A DNA stretch of 64,000 nt from Micromonospora saelicesensis (lineage in GTDB: Bacteria; Actinomycetota; Actinomycetes; Mycobacteriales; Micromonosporaceae), in NCBI RefSeq assembly GCF_900091575.1, contig NZ_FMCR01000003.1:496001-560000 (forward strand), read 5' to 3'. This document shows positions 18,045 through 25,654 of this stretch, piece by piece. The position numbers and the translations under genes are program-made. The first letter of the stretch is position 1, and each line of letters begins with the position of its first letter. The notes beneath the pieces were generated by a model. That model worked only from the letters and a program-made list of their open reading frames with translations, made no database searches and was not told where the DNA came from.

Positions 18045-18416
18045 CAGTCCTCCGAATCAGGCGCGGTGCCACAGGCGCCGCTCCCGCCCATCATGATGCG
18101 TCGCCGCCGGGGATCGAGCGCCGGTCACGTCGGCAAGGTGTGAACCCGACGTTTCCGCACCGTTGCCAAGTTGTCCTTGACAGCTCCCCGTGCCGCGCGC
18201 ATGCTCTGCTAAATCAGTTTAGCGACCACTTCTGGTGCATCCAGAGGCGCCTTCGGTGGCCGTGCCGGGTTCTTTTCTGCTGACGGTACGGGTGCTGCGC
18301 TCGGGCGACAGGTCACGGCGTACGTGTCGTGGCGGCCGCGCGGTCGCGGTGGTCCCGGTGGAGCCGTCGCGCGGCCATGGGTCGCGGGACGCGTGGAGAT
18401 GTCAAGGAGTCATGAA
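18045..18416. other. 372-bp divergent intergenic region
   Basis: Between the LacI gene and the CUT1 operon. It contains the promoter/operator at 18177-18227 and an untranslated leader of about 200 nt with no supported gene. An in-frame upstream extension of the binding-protein gene (from 18324) is Arg/Gly-rich and precedes the signal peptide, so it is not accepted. Confidence 0.5.
18177..18227 (+). promoter_or_regulatory. Promoter and LacI operator of the CUT1 transporter operon
   Basis: TTGACA (18177-18182), 17-nt spacer, CATGCT (18200-18205), then the palindrome GCTAAATCAGTTTAGC (18208-18223) over the expected start of transcription. Bases 18201-18227 are identical, on the opposite strand, to 31330-31356. 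Confidence 0.7.
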
Positions 18417-19772
18417 ATGGCAGAATTGCTGACAAAGTTTCCGCGACGGAGAACGGTGCTCCTCGCGTCGCTGCTGGCGGTCGGGATGACCGCGACGGCC
18501 TGCAGCGCCCCGGGCGAGGACCGGTCGTCGACCCAGAAGCCCGATGCCGCCGTCAAGACGGAGCTGGGCACCGACCCGATCACCCTGGACATGTACGCGG
18601 AGACCGGCTTCCCACTGGCCAAGGCGTTGGCCGACGAGTTCTCCAAGCAGCACTCGAACGTCAAGTTCAACATCCGCGAGGACCAGTTCACGGTGATCGT
18701 GGAGAACGCACCCCGGGTGATGGCCTCGGACAACTCGCCCGACATCATCCGGCTCCCGACCATGGTCGACCTGGTCAAGGACGACCTGCTCAAGAACCTC
18801 GACCCGTACTTCACCGCGTACGGCTGGGACAAGTTCCCCGCCTCCCAGCTCATGCAGCTGCGCGTCGGCGAGAACACCCGGGGCACCGGCTCGCTGTACG
18901 GGATGGGGCTGGGCTACAGCGTCACCGGCGTCTTCTACAACAAGAAGCTGGCCAGCCAGATCGGCATGACCCAGCCGCCGGCCACTGTCGCCGAGTTCGA
19001 AGAGCTGCTGGCCAAGGCGAAGACCGGCGGGGTCCAGCCGATCATGCAGTTCAACAAGAACACCGCGGGCATCAACTTCCCGCACCAGGCGCTACAGAAC
19101 CAGTTCGGCGACCCGACCCAGGTCGCCGACTGGATCTTCCAGAAGCCGGGGGCCACGTTCGACACCCCGGCCGCCCTGAAGGCCACCCAGACCATCCAGA
19201 AGTGGGCCCAGGCCGGCTACTTCACCAAGGACGCCAACGCCCTGGACTACGCGGGCATGGTGGGGGAGTTCCAGAAGGGCAACGGCCTGTTCATGTTCAA
19301 CGGCGACTGGGAGTCGGCCAACCTCGACAAGTCGATGCCCGGCAACGTGGGCTTCTTCCTCTTCCCGACCGAGTCTCCCGGTGGAAAGCACGTGGCGATG
19401 TCCGCCCCCAACACCTTCGGCGTCTCCGCCAAGGCCAAGAACCCGGATGCCGCCGCGTACTTCCTGAACTGGGTGCACACCAACGCCAAGGCCCGCGAGA
19501 TCTCGGTGACCGTCGGCGGCTCCAGCCCCGGTGGCCCGAGTGACCTGCCGGTGCCGAGCGCCGCCCCGAACACGGTGCTGGCCGAGACCCTGAAGGCGTC
19601 GCAGCAGCTCGGTGCGGAGAACGGCGCTGTGGACTTCACCGCGAACGCGACCGGCGGCATCTTCGCCGCCGCGATCACGCCGGAGATGCAGAAGCTGATC
19701 GCCGGTCAGCAGACGCCCGAGGGGTACGTGAAGGCGGTCCAGGCCGAGTATCAGAAGGAACTGTCCCGATGA
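18417..19772 (+). CDS. CUT1 sugar ABC transporter substrate-binding lipoprotein
   Basis: 451 aa extracellular solute-binding protein of family 1. ATG 18417 is chosen because AAGGAG lies 7 nt upstream and the signal peptide then begins MAELLTKFPRRR, with lipobox TATAC (Cys at residue 27). Aromatic and polar ligand segments such as YGMGLGYSVTGVFYN and FMFNGDWES are typical of oligosaccharide binders. ATGA overlap with the first permease. Expressed from the LacI-controlled promoter at 18177. Confidence 0.93.
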   Translation: MAELLTKFPRRRTVLLASLLAVGMTATACSAPGEDRSSTQKPDAAVKTELGTDPITLDMYAETGFPLAKALADEFSKQHSNVKFNIREDQFTVIVENAPRVMASDNSPDIIRLPTMVDLVKDDLLKNLDPYFTAYGWDKFPASQLMQLRVGENTRGTGSLYGMGLGYSVTGVFYNKKLASQIGMTQPPATVAEFEELLAKAKTGGVQPIMQFNKNTAGINFPHQALQNQFGDPTQVADWIFQKPGATFDTPAALKATQTIQKWAQAGYFTKDANALDYAGMVGEFQKGNGLFMFNGDWESANLDKSMPGNVGFFLFPTESPGGKHVAMSAPNTFGVSAKAKNPDAAAYFLNWVHTNAKAREISVTVGGSSPGGPSDLPVPSAAPNTVLAETLKASQQLGAENGAVDFTANATGGIFAAAITPEMQKLIAGQQTPEGYVKAVQAEYQKELSR

Positions 19773-20722
19773 CGTCTGCCCTCGGCAGCGCACCAACCGG
19801 GCGCGACGATCGTCGCACCCGCACGACCCCGACGCGGGCTCACCGATTCCGGTGGGCCCGCGCGGCCGGGACCGGCTGGTTGTACGTCCTGCCCGCCCTG
19901 GTGATGTACGCGGTGTTCGTCCTGCGCCCGCTCGTCCTGACGCTCCAGTACTCGCTCTACGACTGGAACGGCATCGGGGTGGCCCGCTGGGTGGGCCTGG
20001 ACAACTACCTGACCGTCTTCACCGACAGCGATCTGCTGAAAATCATCGGCAACGCGATCGTGCTGATCGTCTTCTTCAGCTTCATCCCCGTCGCGCTCGG
20101 GCTGTTGGTGGCGAGCATGGTTCGCCGGATCACCACCGGCGCGTTCGGCACCGTCGTCCGGACCATCCTGTTCCTGCCGCAGGTCATCCCCCTGGTGGCG
20201 GCGGGCATCGCGTGGAGCTGGCTGCTCTCGTCGAACGGTCTGGTCAACCAGGCGCTGCGCGCGGTCGGGCTGGGTGGCGTCGCCCGCGCCTGGCTCGGCG
20301 ACTTCGACACGGCGCTGCCCGCCGTCGGCGTCATCGGGGCCTGGGTCCTGCTCGGCCTCTGCACGATTCTGCTGGTCACCGGCATGAGCAAGATCGATCC
20401 GGCGCTGTACGAGGCCGCCCGCCTCGACGGTGCCGGCCCGGTCCGCGAGTTCCTCGCCGTGACCCTGCCCAGCCTGCGCCAGGAGATCGGCGTCTGCCTC
20501 ACCGTGACGATCATCGCGGCGCTGGCGAGCTTCGACATCGTCTACATCTCCACCAGCGGCGGCCCCGGCCTCCAGACCACAGTGCCGGGCCTGGAGATCT
20601 ACCGGCTGGCCTTCTCGCAGCGGCAGGTGGGGCTGGCCTCGGCGCTCGCCGTCGTACTCATGCTGCTCGTGCTGGCGTGTGTGCTGCCGATCCAGCGCCT
20701 GAGCCGAGGGGAGAAGCCGTGA
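19769..20722 (+). CDS. CUT1 sugar ABC transporter permease (MalF-like)
   Basis: 317 aa, six transmembrane segments after a short Arg-rich cytoplasmic N-terminus. The EAA loop appears as YEAARLDGAGPVREFLAVTLP near residue 212, the docking site for a separate ATPase. Overlaps its neighbours by 4 nt on both sides (ATGA, GTGA). No ATPase is encoded in this operon, so a shared MsiK-like ATPase elsewhere is inferred, as is usual for actinomycete CUT1 systems. Confidence 0.93.
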   Translation: MTSALGSAPTGRDDRRTRTTPTRAHRFRWARAAGTGWLYVLPALVMYAVFVLRPLVLTLQYSLYDWNGIGVARWVGLDNYLTVFTDSDLLKIIGNAIVLIVFFSFIPVALGLLVASMVRRITTGAFGTVVRTILFLPQVIPLVAAGIAWSWLLSSNGLVNQALRAVGLGGVARAWLGDFDTALPAVGVIGAWVLLGLCTILLVTGMSKIDPALYEAARLDGAGPVREFLAVTLPSLRQEIGVCLTVTIIAALASFDIVYISTSGGPGLQTTVPGLEIYRLAFSQRQVGLASALAVVLMLLVLACVLPIQRLSRGEKP

Positions 20723-21543
20723 ACCTGAGCCGACGCGAACAGTTGACCGGCCGGGTGTTCCTGATCGCCCTGATCGTCGTCACCCTGCTGCCGTTCGTGA
20801 GCATGCTCTCGGCGGCGTTGCAGCCCCGGGGCACCGTGCCCAACGGGCTCGAGTGGCCGTCCGACCCGCAGTGGGGGAACTTCGCCGACGCCTTCACCGC
20901 CGCGAACATGGGCGCCCTGCTCCGCTCCAGCCTGCTGATCGTGGCCGGTGTCGTACCGGTGTCGGTGCTCATCGCGACCATGGCCGGCTTCGGGCTCGGT
21001 CAGCTGCGGGTCCCCGGTGGCCGGCTCGTCTTCGGTCTCTTCCTGCTGGGTCTGACCCTGCCGTTCGAGGCCGTGGTCACGCCGCTCTACTACCAGATGC
21101 AGGACCTCGGGCTGCTCAACACCCGCTGGGCCATCATCCTGCCGCTGATCGGGCTGTACATGCCGTTCGCGGTGTTCTGGATGCGGGCACACTTCACCAA
21201 CGTGCCGGTCGAGTTGTCCGAGGCGGCCCGGGTGGACGGCAGCAGCACGTGGCAGCTGTTCTGGCGGGTCCAGGTGCCGCTCGCCCGGCCGGCGATCGCC
21301 TCGCTGACGATCCTGATGTTCCTCTGGACGTGGAACCAGTTCCTGCTCGCCATCGTCCTCGTGGACGACGCCACCAAACGCACAATGGCCGGGGCGCTCG
21401 GAGCGTTCCAGGGCCAGTGGGGCACCGACCTGGTGCTGCTGTGTGCCGGGTCGCTGCTGATCCTCACCCCGACCCTCATCGTGTTCCTGATCTTCCAGCG
21501 ACAGTTCATCAAGGCCCTGATCCAAGGGTCAGTGAAGGGGTAG
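20719..21543 (+). CDS. CUT1 sugar ABC transporter permease (MalG-like)
   Basis: 274 aa with six membrane segments; EAA loop near residue 172 (SEAARVDGSSTWQLFWRVQVP). GTG start overlaps the previous stop (GTGA). Partner of the MalF-like permease. Followed after 3 nt by the serine hydrolase gene. Confidence 0.93.
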   Translation: MNLSRREQLTGRVFLIALIVVTLLPFVSMLSAALQPRGTVPNGLEWPSDPQWGNFADAFTAANMGALLRSSLLIVAGVVPVSVLIATMAGFGLGQLRVPGGRLVFGLFLLGLTLPFEAVVTPLYYQMQDLGLLNTRWAIILPLIGLYMPFAVFWMRAHFTNVPVELSEAARVDGSSTWQLFWRVQVPLARPAIASLTILMFLWTWNQFLLAIVLVDDATKRTMAGALGAFQGQWGTDLVLLCAGSLLILTPTLIVFLIFQRQFIKALIQGSVKG

Positions 21544-21546
21544 GCA

Positions 21547-22701
21547 GTGGTCACACAGCCGCAGATCCACGGCGACGTCGACGATCGCTTCGGGCGCGTC
21601 GCCGACGTCTTCCGCGACAACTTCACCTCCCGGGGAGAGGTCGGCGCCGCGGTCACCGTCTATGTGCGGGGCCGCAAGGTCGTCGACCTGTACGGCGGGG
21701 TGGCCGACACCCGTACCGGGCGGCAGTGGGACGCGCACACGCCGGTCGTCGTCTTCTCCTGCACCAAGGGGATCCTGGCGATCTGCGCCTACCTGCTGGC
21801 CCAACAGGGCCGGCTCGACCTCGACGCTCCCGTGACGCGCTACTGGCCGGAGTTCGGACAGCACGGCAAGGCGGACATCCCGGTGCGCTGGCTGCTCACG
21901 CACCAGGCAGGTCTGCCCGCGGTGGACCGCTCCCTGACCCTCGACGAGGTGCTGGCGTGGGATCCGGTCATCAAGGCGATCGAGGCGCAGGCCCCGCTGT
22001 GGAAACCGGGTACGGCGCACGGCTACCACTCGATGACCTACGGCTGGCTGGTCGGAGAGGTGATCCACCGCATCACCGGCCAACTGCCCGGCGCGTTCTT
22101 CGCCGACACCGTCGCGGGCCCGCTCGGCCTGCACACCTGGCTGGGGCTCCCGGCCGCCGAGAGCGACACCGTCGCCTGGGGCCTGGCACCGCCCCCGGAC
22201 CCTGACCCGTTCGTGGACCCGGTCGCCGAACGGGGCATCACCATGGGAGGCGCTTTCGCCTTCCCCGCCGACGCCGACGGCCTGGTCAGCTTCAACGACG
22301 ACGCCATCCGGGCCGCCGGTGTTCCCGGCGCGGGCGCGGTGAGCACCGCCGAGGGCCTCGCGCGGCTCTACGCCGCCTGTGTGTCGGAACTCCACCGTGG
22401 ACCGCTGCTCACGGCGGCGTCGGTGGACGACGCGGTAGTGGTTCGCTCGCGTGGTCAGCAGCGGCACGGCCCGCCGGACACCGGGCAGCGCTGGGGCACC
22501 GGCTTCCTGCTGCACTCCCCACCGGCCCGGCCCCTGCTGGGTGAGCGCAGCTTCGGCCACGACGGCGCGGGCGGGAACCTGGCCTTCGCCGACGCCGAGC
22601 ATCAGGTGGGCTTCGGCTACGTGGTCAACCAGATGCGTGGGATGGGCGACGAGCGCGCCAACCAATTGACCGCCGCCCTCCGCGCCTGCCTGAACGCCTA
22701 A
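21547..22701 (+). CDS. Class C beta-lactamase-fold serine hydrolase
   Basis: 384 aa cytosolic hydrolase of the penicillin-binding-protein/beta-lactamase C fold. Nucleophile motif SCTK at residues 71-74, Tyr motif YHS near 160 and HDGAGG near 340 replace the classical SxxK, YxN and KTG. GTG start 3 nt after the permease stop makes it part of the CUT1 operon; it is plausibly an esterase that deacylates imported oligosaccharides rather than a resistance enzyme (inference). Confidence 0.85.
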   Translation: MVTQPQIHGDVDDRFGRVADVFRDNFTSRGEVGAAVTVYVRGRKVVDLYGGVADTRTGRQWDAHTPVVVFSCTKGILAICAYLLAQQGRLDLDAPVTRYWPEFGQHGKADIPVRWLLTHQAGLPAVDRSLTLDEVLAWDPVIKAIEAQAPLWKPGTAHGYHSMTYGWLVGEVIHRITGQLPGAFFADTVAGPLGLHTWLGLPAAESDTVAWGLAPPPDPDPFVDPVAERGITMGGAFAFPADADGLVSFNDDAIRAAGVPGAGAVSTAEGLARLYAACVSELHRGPLLTAASVDDAVVVRSRGQQRHGPPDTGQRWGTGFLLHSPPARPLLGERSFGHDGAGGNLAFADAEHQVGFGYVVNQMRGMGDERANQLTAALRACLNA

Positions 22702-22727
22702 CGGCCCCCAGGGCCCCGGCGTGCTCT

Positions 22728-22790
22728 CGGTGATCATGAAGTTATTGCCGCCAATGACGGCGTGTCAGGGCAATAACTTCATGATCACCG
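22728..22790. repeat. 22-bp perfect inverted repeat (REP-like element or terminator)
   Basis: Arms 22728-22749 and 22769-22790 are perfectly complementary around a 19-nt loop; the arm core is TGATCATGAAGTTATTGCC. It is markedly AT-richer than the surroundings, and it starts 27 nt after the serine hydrolase stop. No U-tract follows. It may end the CUT1 operon, but the sequence character suggests a dispersed palindromic element. Confidence 0.75.
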
Positions 22791-22872
22791 GGGTTGGAGC
22801 TGGGAACCGTCCGTCCACTGTGGTTGGTGGACGGTGTTACGGGGATACTTCGGGCACGTTTCATCGATAGTC

Positions 22873-22897
22873 TTGACAGGGGTTGTTAGCGATAACA
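22873..22897 (+). promoter_or_regulatory. Operator-like palindrome and -35 before the first GH43 gene
   Basis: TTGACA (22873-22878) is followed by TGTTAGCGATAACA (22884-22897), an inverted repeat with half-sites TGTTA/TAACA of the kind bound by LacI-family repressors. No good -10 is seen at 17 nt; the palindrome ends 2 nt before the ATG at 22900. It differs from the CTAAA/TTTAG sites, so another regulator is likely. Confidence 0.45.
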
Positions 22898-22899
22898 CC

Positions 22900-25452
22900 A
22901 TGGCCTTCACGCCGCTCTCGCGTTTGGAGCTCGCCTTGGTCGTGTCGGTCCGCTCGCGTGTCCTGAACATCGCCCGCGCATCCGCTGTGAACAGCCTGAA
23001 CGCCGCCGCTCGCCACACCACCACCACGTTGACCCGACTGGCCTCCACAGTGCGCCCGGATCGCCTCCGTTCACTGTGTGCGCTCGCATCGGCGGCCGTT
23101 TTCGTCGGCGCGAGCCTGGTTGCCACACCCGCTGGCGCGCACGACGGCGACGGATGGTCGCCTCGATCGTCGTACACCTCGACCGACACCGGCGCCGGCA
23201 CCTACTCGGTGCCGCTGCTCAACGCCGACGTGCCGGACATCAGCGTCGAGCGGGTGCCAGCCGCCGAGAACGACGAGGGCCGCGACCTCTACTACATGAT
23301 CAGCACGACAATGCACCTGAGCCCGGGTGCGCCGATCATGAAGTCGTACGACCTCGTCAACTGGGAGATCGTCAACTACGTCTTCGACCGGGCGAGCATC
23401 GGCGACTCCTTCTCACTGCGCAACGGCCAGAACTCGTACGGCCAGGGCCAGTGGGCGTCGTCGCTGCGCTACCACGACGGCACGTTCTACGCCGTCTTCA
23501 ACACCAACAACCTCGGCGGCGCGTACCTCTACCGCACCGACGACATCGAGAACGGCCCGTGGCAGCGCACCGCCCTCGGCCGTGGCCTGCACGACCCGTC
23601 GCTCTTCTTCGACGTCGACGGCACGCCGTACATCTTCTACGGCTCCGGCGGCACCAGCGCCGTACGCCTCAACGCCGACCTGACCGCCATCGCGCAGGAC
23701 TACCCGAACATCTTCACCGCCAACAACTACGCCGGGCAGCCGTTCATCGGCGGCCTGTTCGAGGGCGCGCAGGTCTACCACATCGACGGCTGGTACTACG
23801 CCGTCATCATCACCTGGCCGTCCGGGCAGGGGCGCCAGGTGGTGATGTTCCGGTCGAAGGACCTGCTCGGGCGCTACACCTCGGCCGGCGGGGTCAACAC
23901 CTACGAGGCGCGCGGAGTGCTCAACTCCAACGGCTTCGCGCAGGGCAGCCTGGTGCCGATCAGCCGCGCGGGCGGCGGGACCGACTGGCACGGCATGTTC
24001 TTCCGGGACACGTTCCCGATCGGCCGGATCCCGGCGCTCATCCCCGCCACCTGGCAGAACGGGTGGCCGACCTTCGGCACCAACGGGGTGGTGCCGGTCA
24101 ACGGCCTGTTCGACAAGCCGATCCGGCTCAGCCCGGCCGAGGAACTGTTCGAGCGGCAGAAGAGCATCGTCGCCTCGGACGACTTCGCCAACGACGCGCC
24201 GCACAAGGCGTACCAGGACGAGCAGTGGACGGTCCCCGCCCCGCTCGATCCGGCGGAGATCGCCCCCAACGGCTCACGGCTGGACCTGGCGTGGGAGTGG
24301 AACCACGCCCCGGACAACCGGTACTGGTCACTGACCGACCGCGACGGCTGGCTGCGGTTGACGGCCGGCACTGTGGTCACCGGCCAGTACGTCTACACGA
24401 AGCTGTCCAACCGGGCCGAGCTGGCGTGGTTCGAGGAGGCACGCAACACCCTCTCGCAGCGGACGTTCGGGCCACGACAGTCGGTCCAGACCCGGATGGA
24501 CATCTCCGGGATGAAGAACGGCGACGTCGCGGGCCTGGCCGCCTACAACCGCGGATTCTCGTACGTGGCGGTCAAGCGCGTCGGTGACGTCAACACCCTC
24601 GGCGTGGTGAACCGGTCGCAGCCGTTCGCTGTCGACCTCGACCAGTCGACGCTGGAGAGCTTCGTCTCCGGCACGACGGTGTCGCTGGGCGACGCGACCG
24701 AGGTGCACGTGAAGGCGGACCTCGACTTCTCCGCGCCGGTCGGCCAGCTGTGGACGACGTTCTACTACAGCCTGGACGGGGTCCAGTGGACCCGGCTGGG
24801 CAACCGCGTGGGCCCGCAGGCGCTCGACGGCAGCCTCGCCCACTTCATGGGTCACCGGGTGGGCCTGTTCAACTACGCGACCCAGGAGACCGGCGGCCAC
24901 GTCGACTTCGACGACTACCTGCTCAGCGACGTGCTGACCGCGCAGGCCCGGCCACTGGACACCACCGCCCTCGACGCGGCCATCGCCCACGCGCAGACAC
25001 TCGACCCGCGGTACTACCCGGCCGACGCCTGGGCCGCGACGCGGTCCGCGCTCGCGGCGGCGACGTCGGCACGGGCCGGCCAGCTCGGCACACAGAACCA
25101 GATCGACGCACCGGAGCGGGCACTCAGCTACCACTTGGCCCGACTCGGAGTACTGGCGGCGCTGCCCGTGACGGCCACCGCCCAGGTGCGCTGCCTGAGC
25201 GGCAAGGCGTACCTGGCGGTGCAGGTGCGCAACGACTCGGACGAGCCCGTCGAGATCGCCGTCGACACCCCGTACGGGAACCGGTCGTTCGCCGCCGTCG
25301 CGCCGGGGGCGAACGTCTACCAGTCGTTCAACACCCGCGCGTCGTCGGTGGCGGCCGGCTCGGCGACGGTCCGGGCCACCGGGGCGGTCGCCGGCCGGGA
25401 CGTGACCACCGTCCACGCCGCCCAGCACCCCGCCAACGCCTGCGGCGGATAG
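22900..25452 (+). CDS. Secreted GH43-type glycosidase with C-terminal repeat domain
   Basis: 850 aa. Coding-type GC3 begins at ATG 22900, but the hydrophobic signal core (SLCALASAAVFVGASLVATPAGA) starts only at about residue 57; GTG 23050 is an alternative giving a normal signal peptide. Neither start has a clear ribosome site. GH43 propeller triad candidates: Asp in NADVPDISV, Asp in LHDPSLFF and Glu in LFEGAQVYH. A beta-sandwich, probably carbohydrate-binding, follows. The last ~95 residues (from LPVTATAQVRCLSGKAY) match the end of the next GH43 protein. Likely acts on arabinoxylan or arabinan outside the cell. Confidence 0.85.
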   Translation: MAFTPLSRLELALVVSVRSRVLNIARASAVNSLNAAARHTTTTLTRLASTVRPDRLRSLCALASAAVFVGASLVATPAGAHDGDGWSPRSSYTSTDTGAGTYSVPLLNADVPDISVERVPAAENDEGRDLYYMISTTMHLSPGAPIMKSYDLVNWEIVNYVFDRASIGDSFSLRNGQNSYGQGQWASSLRYHDGTFYAVFNTNNLGGAYLYRTDDIENGPWQRTALGRGLHDPSLFFDVDGTPYIFYGSGGTSAVRLNADLTAIAQDYPNIFTANNYAGQPFIGGLFEGAQVYHIDGWYYAVIITWPSGQGRQVVMFRSKDLLGRYTSAGGVNTYEARGVLNSNGFAQGSLVPISRAGGGTDWHGMFFRDTFPIGRIPALIPATWQNGWPTFGTNGVVPVNGLFDKPIRLSPAEELFERQKSIVASDDFANDAPHKAYQDEQWTVPAPLDPAEIAPNGSRLDLAWEWNHAPDNRYWSLTDRDGWLRLTAGTVVTGQYVYTKLSNRAELAWFEEARNTLSQRTFGPRQSVQTRMDISGMKNGDVAGLAAYNRGFSYVAVKRVGDVNTLGVVNRSQPFAVDLDQSTLESFVSGTTVSLGDATEVHVKADLDFSAPVGQLWTTFYYSLDGVQWTRLGNRVGPQALDGSLAHFMGHRVGLFNYATQETGGHVDFDDYLLSDVLTAQARPLDTTALDAAIAHAQTLDPRYYPADAWAATRSALAAATSARAGQLGTQNQIDAPERALSYHLARLGVLAALPVTATAQVRCLSGKAYLAVQVRNDSDEPVEIAVDTPYGNRSFAAVAPGANVYQSFNTRASSVAAGSATVRATGAVAGRDVTTVHAAQHPANACGG

Positions 25453-25500
25453 CCCCACCACGAGCCCTCGGCCCGCCGACCAGCACCACCGGCGACCGGC

Positions 25501-25539
25501 CCGGCGGCACGGAACAGCGGACCTGTCCCGTGCCGCCGG
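25501..25539. terminator. Terminator hairpin after first GH43 gene
   Basis: Perfect 12-bp GC-rich stem (25501-25512 with 25528-25539), loop 15 nt, 48 nt after the stop codon. No U-tract. Confidence 0.55.
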
Positions 25540-25654
25540 CCACGGCCGGACCGGTGGCGGCAGTCGACCCTGATGTCCGGACCACCCACGGAAGCGCACC
25601 CACCGATCCCCCGTACACCGATGACCGCACGTCAGAGATGAAGGAGGATGTCTC

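Noticed and set aside
18324..18416. Longer N-terminus for the CUT1 binding lipoprotein
   Set aside because: Arg/Gly-rich extension before the lipoprotein signal; ATG 18417 has AAGGAG at proper distance.
21547..22701. Serine hydrolase considered as an antibiotic-resistance beta-lactamase
   Set aside because: No signal peptide, KTG replaced, and the gene is the last of a sugar transport operon; an esterase role is more likely.
22834..22899. Upstream ATG/GTG extension of the first GH43 gene
   Set aside because: This stretch has low third-position GC and contains a promoter-like TTGACA and an operator palindrome, so it is regulatory, not coding.
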